DNA from: Spirochaetales bacterium
GTDB lineage: Bacteria; Spirochaetota; Spirochaetia; DSM-2461
Reading direction: 5' to 3'
Assembly: GCA_028532905.1 (NCBI GenBank)
Contig: JAQQAM010000169.1
Coordinates: 1-42,856 of the forward strand
DNA length: 42,856 bases
Both the position numbers and the translations under genes were made by a program. The notes under the pieces were generated by a model. The model saw only the letters and a list, made by a program, of their open reading frames with translations, had not been told where the DNA came from and ran no database searches. The stretch's first letter is position 1; each line of letters starts with the position of its first letter. Shown here piece after piece: positions 41,286-42,856 of this stretch.

Positions 41286-42003
41286 TGCTCCGGGACTCCC
41301 CTTTTTCCACGGTCTGTTCCAGATCCTGCCAGAGAATATCATCCTTTGGAACAGGGGCTGTCACCTCTACAGGTTCTCCCTTTACAGGGTGAATAAAACG
41401 GACCCGCCGGGCATGCAGATGGATGCCCCCTCCCGGATTGGAACGTTTGGCACCGTATTTCAGATCCCCCTTGATGGCGCATCCTCTCGCCGAAAACTGA
41501 GCTCTGATCTGGTGATGCCGGCCTGTTTCCAGATCAATTTCCGCCAGGGTGTAATTTTCCGAACGGCAGAGCACCTTATAGGACAACGCCGCCCGTTTGG
41601 CATCTTTCTTTCCCTTCTCCCCGACATAGGAGCGGTTCTTCCTCTTATCCCGCCACAGATAGTCTTCAAAGCGGCCTTCCTCTTCGGGCGGCGCCTTCTG
41701 CAGAACAGCCCAGTAGCTTTTACTGACCCCCTGCTCCCGGAACAATTTGTTCATCCGGGAAAGCCCTTTGGAAGTCTTGGCAAAGATCACGATACCGCTG
41801 GTAGGTCTGTCCAGGCGGTGGGTAATCCCGATAAAGACATTACCCGCTTTCCCGTCCCGCTTTTTGATATAGGCCTGAACCGATTCGGCCAGGGTGGTGT
41901 CCCCGGTTTTATCACCCTGGACTATCTCGGAACTGAGTTTATTCACAATAATCAGATGATTGTCTTCGTACAGAACACGCTCATCATCCATCACATACAT
42001 CAT
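41278..42003 (-). CDS. RluA-family RNA pseudouridine synthase
   Basis: About 241 residues. The conserved opening YEDNHLIIVNKLSSEIVQGD and the catalytic motif THRLDRPTSGIVIFAKTSKGLSRMN (Asp in HRLDRPTSG) identify an RluA-type enzyme that isomerises uridines in rRNA or tRNA; LETGRHHQIRAQFSARGCAIKGDLKYG is the usual C-terminal signature. No S4 domain is seen. Start candidates are ATGs at 42003, 42000, 41991 and 42066, none with a clear Shine-Dalgarno; 42003 is a compromise. The 3' end overlaps the start of mutY, so the two are probably co-translated. Confidence 0.88.
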   Translation of the reverse strand: MMYVMDDERVLYEDNHLIIVNKLSSEIVQGDKTGDTTLAESVQAYIKKRDGKAGNVFIGITHRLDRPTSGIVIFAKTSKGLSRMNKLFREQGVSKSYWAVLQKAPPEEEGRFEDYLWRDKRKNRSYVGEKGKKDAKRAALSYKVLCRSENYTLAEIDLETGRHHQIRAQFSARGCAIKGDLKYGAKRSNPGGGIHLHARRVRFIHPVKGEPVEVTAPVPKDDILWQDLEQTVEKGESRSIE

Positions 42004-42102
42004 GAGGATGAGAATAGCACGGAACCGGGCAAATTGTCTTGCTCCGGATAGGCTGCCGGGGCGCATTGGAAAAAGATAATTTTAAGTGTTATTTTAAAAG
42101 CA

Positions 42103-42366
42103 GTGAGTAAAGAAAACATTAATCCTGAAGCAAAGGACGACAGATTATCCGGTCTGGAAAAGAAACTGGAACAGAAGAAAAGGCGGGGGCATCAGCTGTA
42201 CTGGATCAAATACAATCCCGGAGCCGAGTTCGACTACGACCTGACCGATGCCACAGAAGATGTGCGCTGGATGATTTTTGAAATAAAGAAACTGAGGGAA
42301 GAGAATGAACAGTACAGAGAGTTCATCGCATCCTACAGAAAGCAGATATCCGAAGAGCTGGAGTAG
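42103..42366 (+). CDS. Small coiled-coil hypothetical protein
   Basis: An 87-residue, strongly charged protein. The ends look like short coiled coils (DRLSGLEKKLEQKKRRG and EIKKLREENEQYREFIASYRKQISEELE) around a tryptophan-containing middle (LYWIKYNPGAEFDYDLTDATEDVRWMIFE, core YNPGAEFDYDLTD). The start is GTG at 42103 with only weak ribosome-site sequence. No family is recognised. It is divergent from the pseudouridine synthase and convergent with the YchJ-like gene. Confidence 0.65.
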   Translation: MSKENINPEAKDDRLSGLEKKLEQKKRRGHQLYWIKYNPGAEFDYDLTDATEDVRWMIFEIKKLREENEQYREFIASYRKQISEELE

Positions 42367-42471
42367 TTTTTGGGGGCAGGCCCCTGACGGGGCCCCGGGC
42401 TATTCAGTACTCCGCTGCCGCTCCGGCCGGTTCCGGCTGCCTGCGGCCTACTTACTATCCCTTGCCTGGCG
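42367..42471. repeat. GC-rich spacer with hairpins, probable dispersed repeat
   Basis: This 105-nt spacer is much richer in G+C than its surroundings and contains GGCCCC-TGAC-GGGGCC (42379-42394) and a GCCGGTTCCGGC dyad. No T-run follows, so it is not a standard terminator. The run of CCGCTGCCGCTCCGGCC-type sequence looks like an intergenic repeat unit. Copies elsewhere cannot be tested here. Confidence 0.45.
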
Positions 42472-42856
42472 TTAACCGCAACATTTCTTGTATTTCTTGC
42501 CGCTGCCGCAGGGACAGGGGGCATTCCGGCTGATCTTGGGCTCTTCCCGTTTCTGGGGTCTGTTGATCTCATGACCTTCCAGGAAAATCCACTTGCCCTC
42601 TTTTTTTCCGAACTTGCTTACCTCATGGTGAGTGTAGCGGGCACGGTCCACCATATAGTGGGCCTTGAACTCAACGGTTCCCGTGTCATCTGACTCGCCG
42701 CCCTTTGTGGTTTTAATGATCTCAAGCCCCTGCCATTCAGAGCCTTTTGCCCAGTTTTCCGTAGCCTTTCTGGAATCCTCATAGTCTTTGGGGTCCACTT
42801 CGTGGGTATCCATAATAAAATCTATTTCACCCAGGGCATAGGATGTATAACGGGCC
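42472..42856 (-). CDS. YchJ-like SEC-C motif protein, N-terminus outside the window
   Basis: The frame is open to the right edge, so at least 127 C-terminal residues are present and the start is missing. The edge sequence [21 protein letters not shown] matches the YchJ pattern (core [13 protein letters not shown]). The middle is an NTF2-like strand region ([20 protein letters not shown]), and the protein ends in a zinc-binding SEC-C motif [18 protein letters not shown]. The ATG at 42813 is internal. Function is unknown, although SEC-C motifs bind zinc and appear in SecA and in small orphan proteins. Confidence 0.88.
   Translation of the reverse strand, partial: ARYTSYALGEIDFIMDTHEVDPKDYEDSRKATENWAKGSEWQGLEIIKTTKGGESDDTGTVEFKAHYMVDRARYTHHEVSKFGKKEGKWIFLEGHEINRPQKREEPKISRNAPCPCGSGKKYKKCCG

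Overview
The window is about 42.9 kb of mid-GC bacterial chromosome, densely coded on both strands, and it most resembles a free-living, saccharolytic, probably anaerobic spirochaete. The evidence is a TatT/TatP/fused-TatQM TRAP cassette of the kind described in Treponema, CheX next to CheY, loose spirochaetal lipoboxes, xylose catabolism, corrinoid-related genes and several [4Fe-4S] oxidoreductases. No rRNA, tRNA, CRISPR array, phage or insertion sequence was seen. The genus is an inference and was not tested by a search.

Layout. 1-2.8 kb: the end of a D-lactate dehydrogenase gene, an unknown lipoprotein, a DsrE-like protein and a MATE exporter. 2.8-7.3 kb (minus): a metal-homeostasis block with a P1B-type Zn/Cd/Pb ATPase behind a perfect 36-bp operator palindrome, and an operon of SmtB-like repressor, ferredoxin-type aldo/keto reductase and sirtuin whose genes overlap by 4 nt. 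7.4-11.9 kb: an outer-membrane-like barrel protein, two CobW/COG0523 GTPases, a terminator, an MtaA-like methyltransferase fused to a thioredoxin domain, and a divergent Rrf2/IscR-type regulator. 12-18.1 kb (minus): proC, a double-propeller diguanylate cyclase and ptsP in one tight operon. 18.3-24.2 kb: cobQ, a 555-nt non-coding region with repeats and stem-loops, xylA and xylB, and a divergent AraC regulator.

24.2-27.2 kb: an unrecognised membrane protein and a class I/II aminotransferase closed by a strong terminator. 27.3-30.9 kb (plus): the most interesting block, a compact operon of CheY, CheX, a membrane histidine kinase with a periplasmic CxxCH haem motif joined to Hpt and CheA-type ATPase domains, and a cytochrome P460-like lipoprotein. 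It reads as a self-contained, haem-based chemosensory-style phosphorelay. 31-34 kb: an Mrp ATPase fused to DUF971 and a Cache-type chemoreceptor. 34-40.1 kb (minus): the TRAP cassette followed by a UMF1-type MFS transporter, a TPR protein and a small unknown protein. 40.2-42.9 kb: mutY, an RluA-type pseudouridine synthase, a small coiled-coil protein, a GC-rich repeat-like spacer and the 3' part of a YchJ-like SEC-C protein.

Several starts are non-ATG but well supported by Shine-Dalgarno placement: TTG for ptsP, xylB and the chemoreceptor, GTG at 4-nt overlaps, and apparently CTG for the AraC regulator. All functions are read from motifs by eye; no database search was run.
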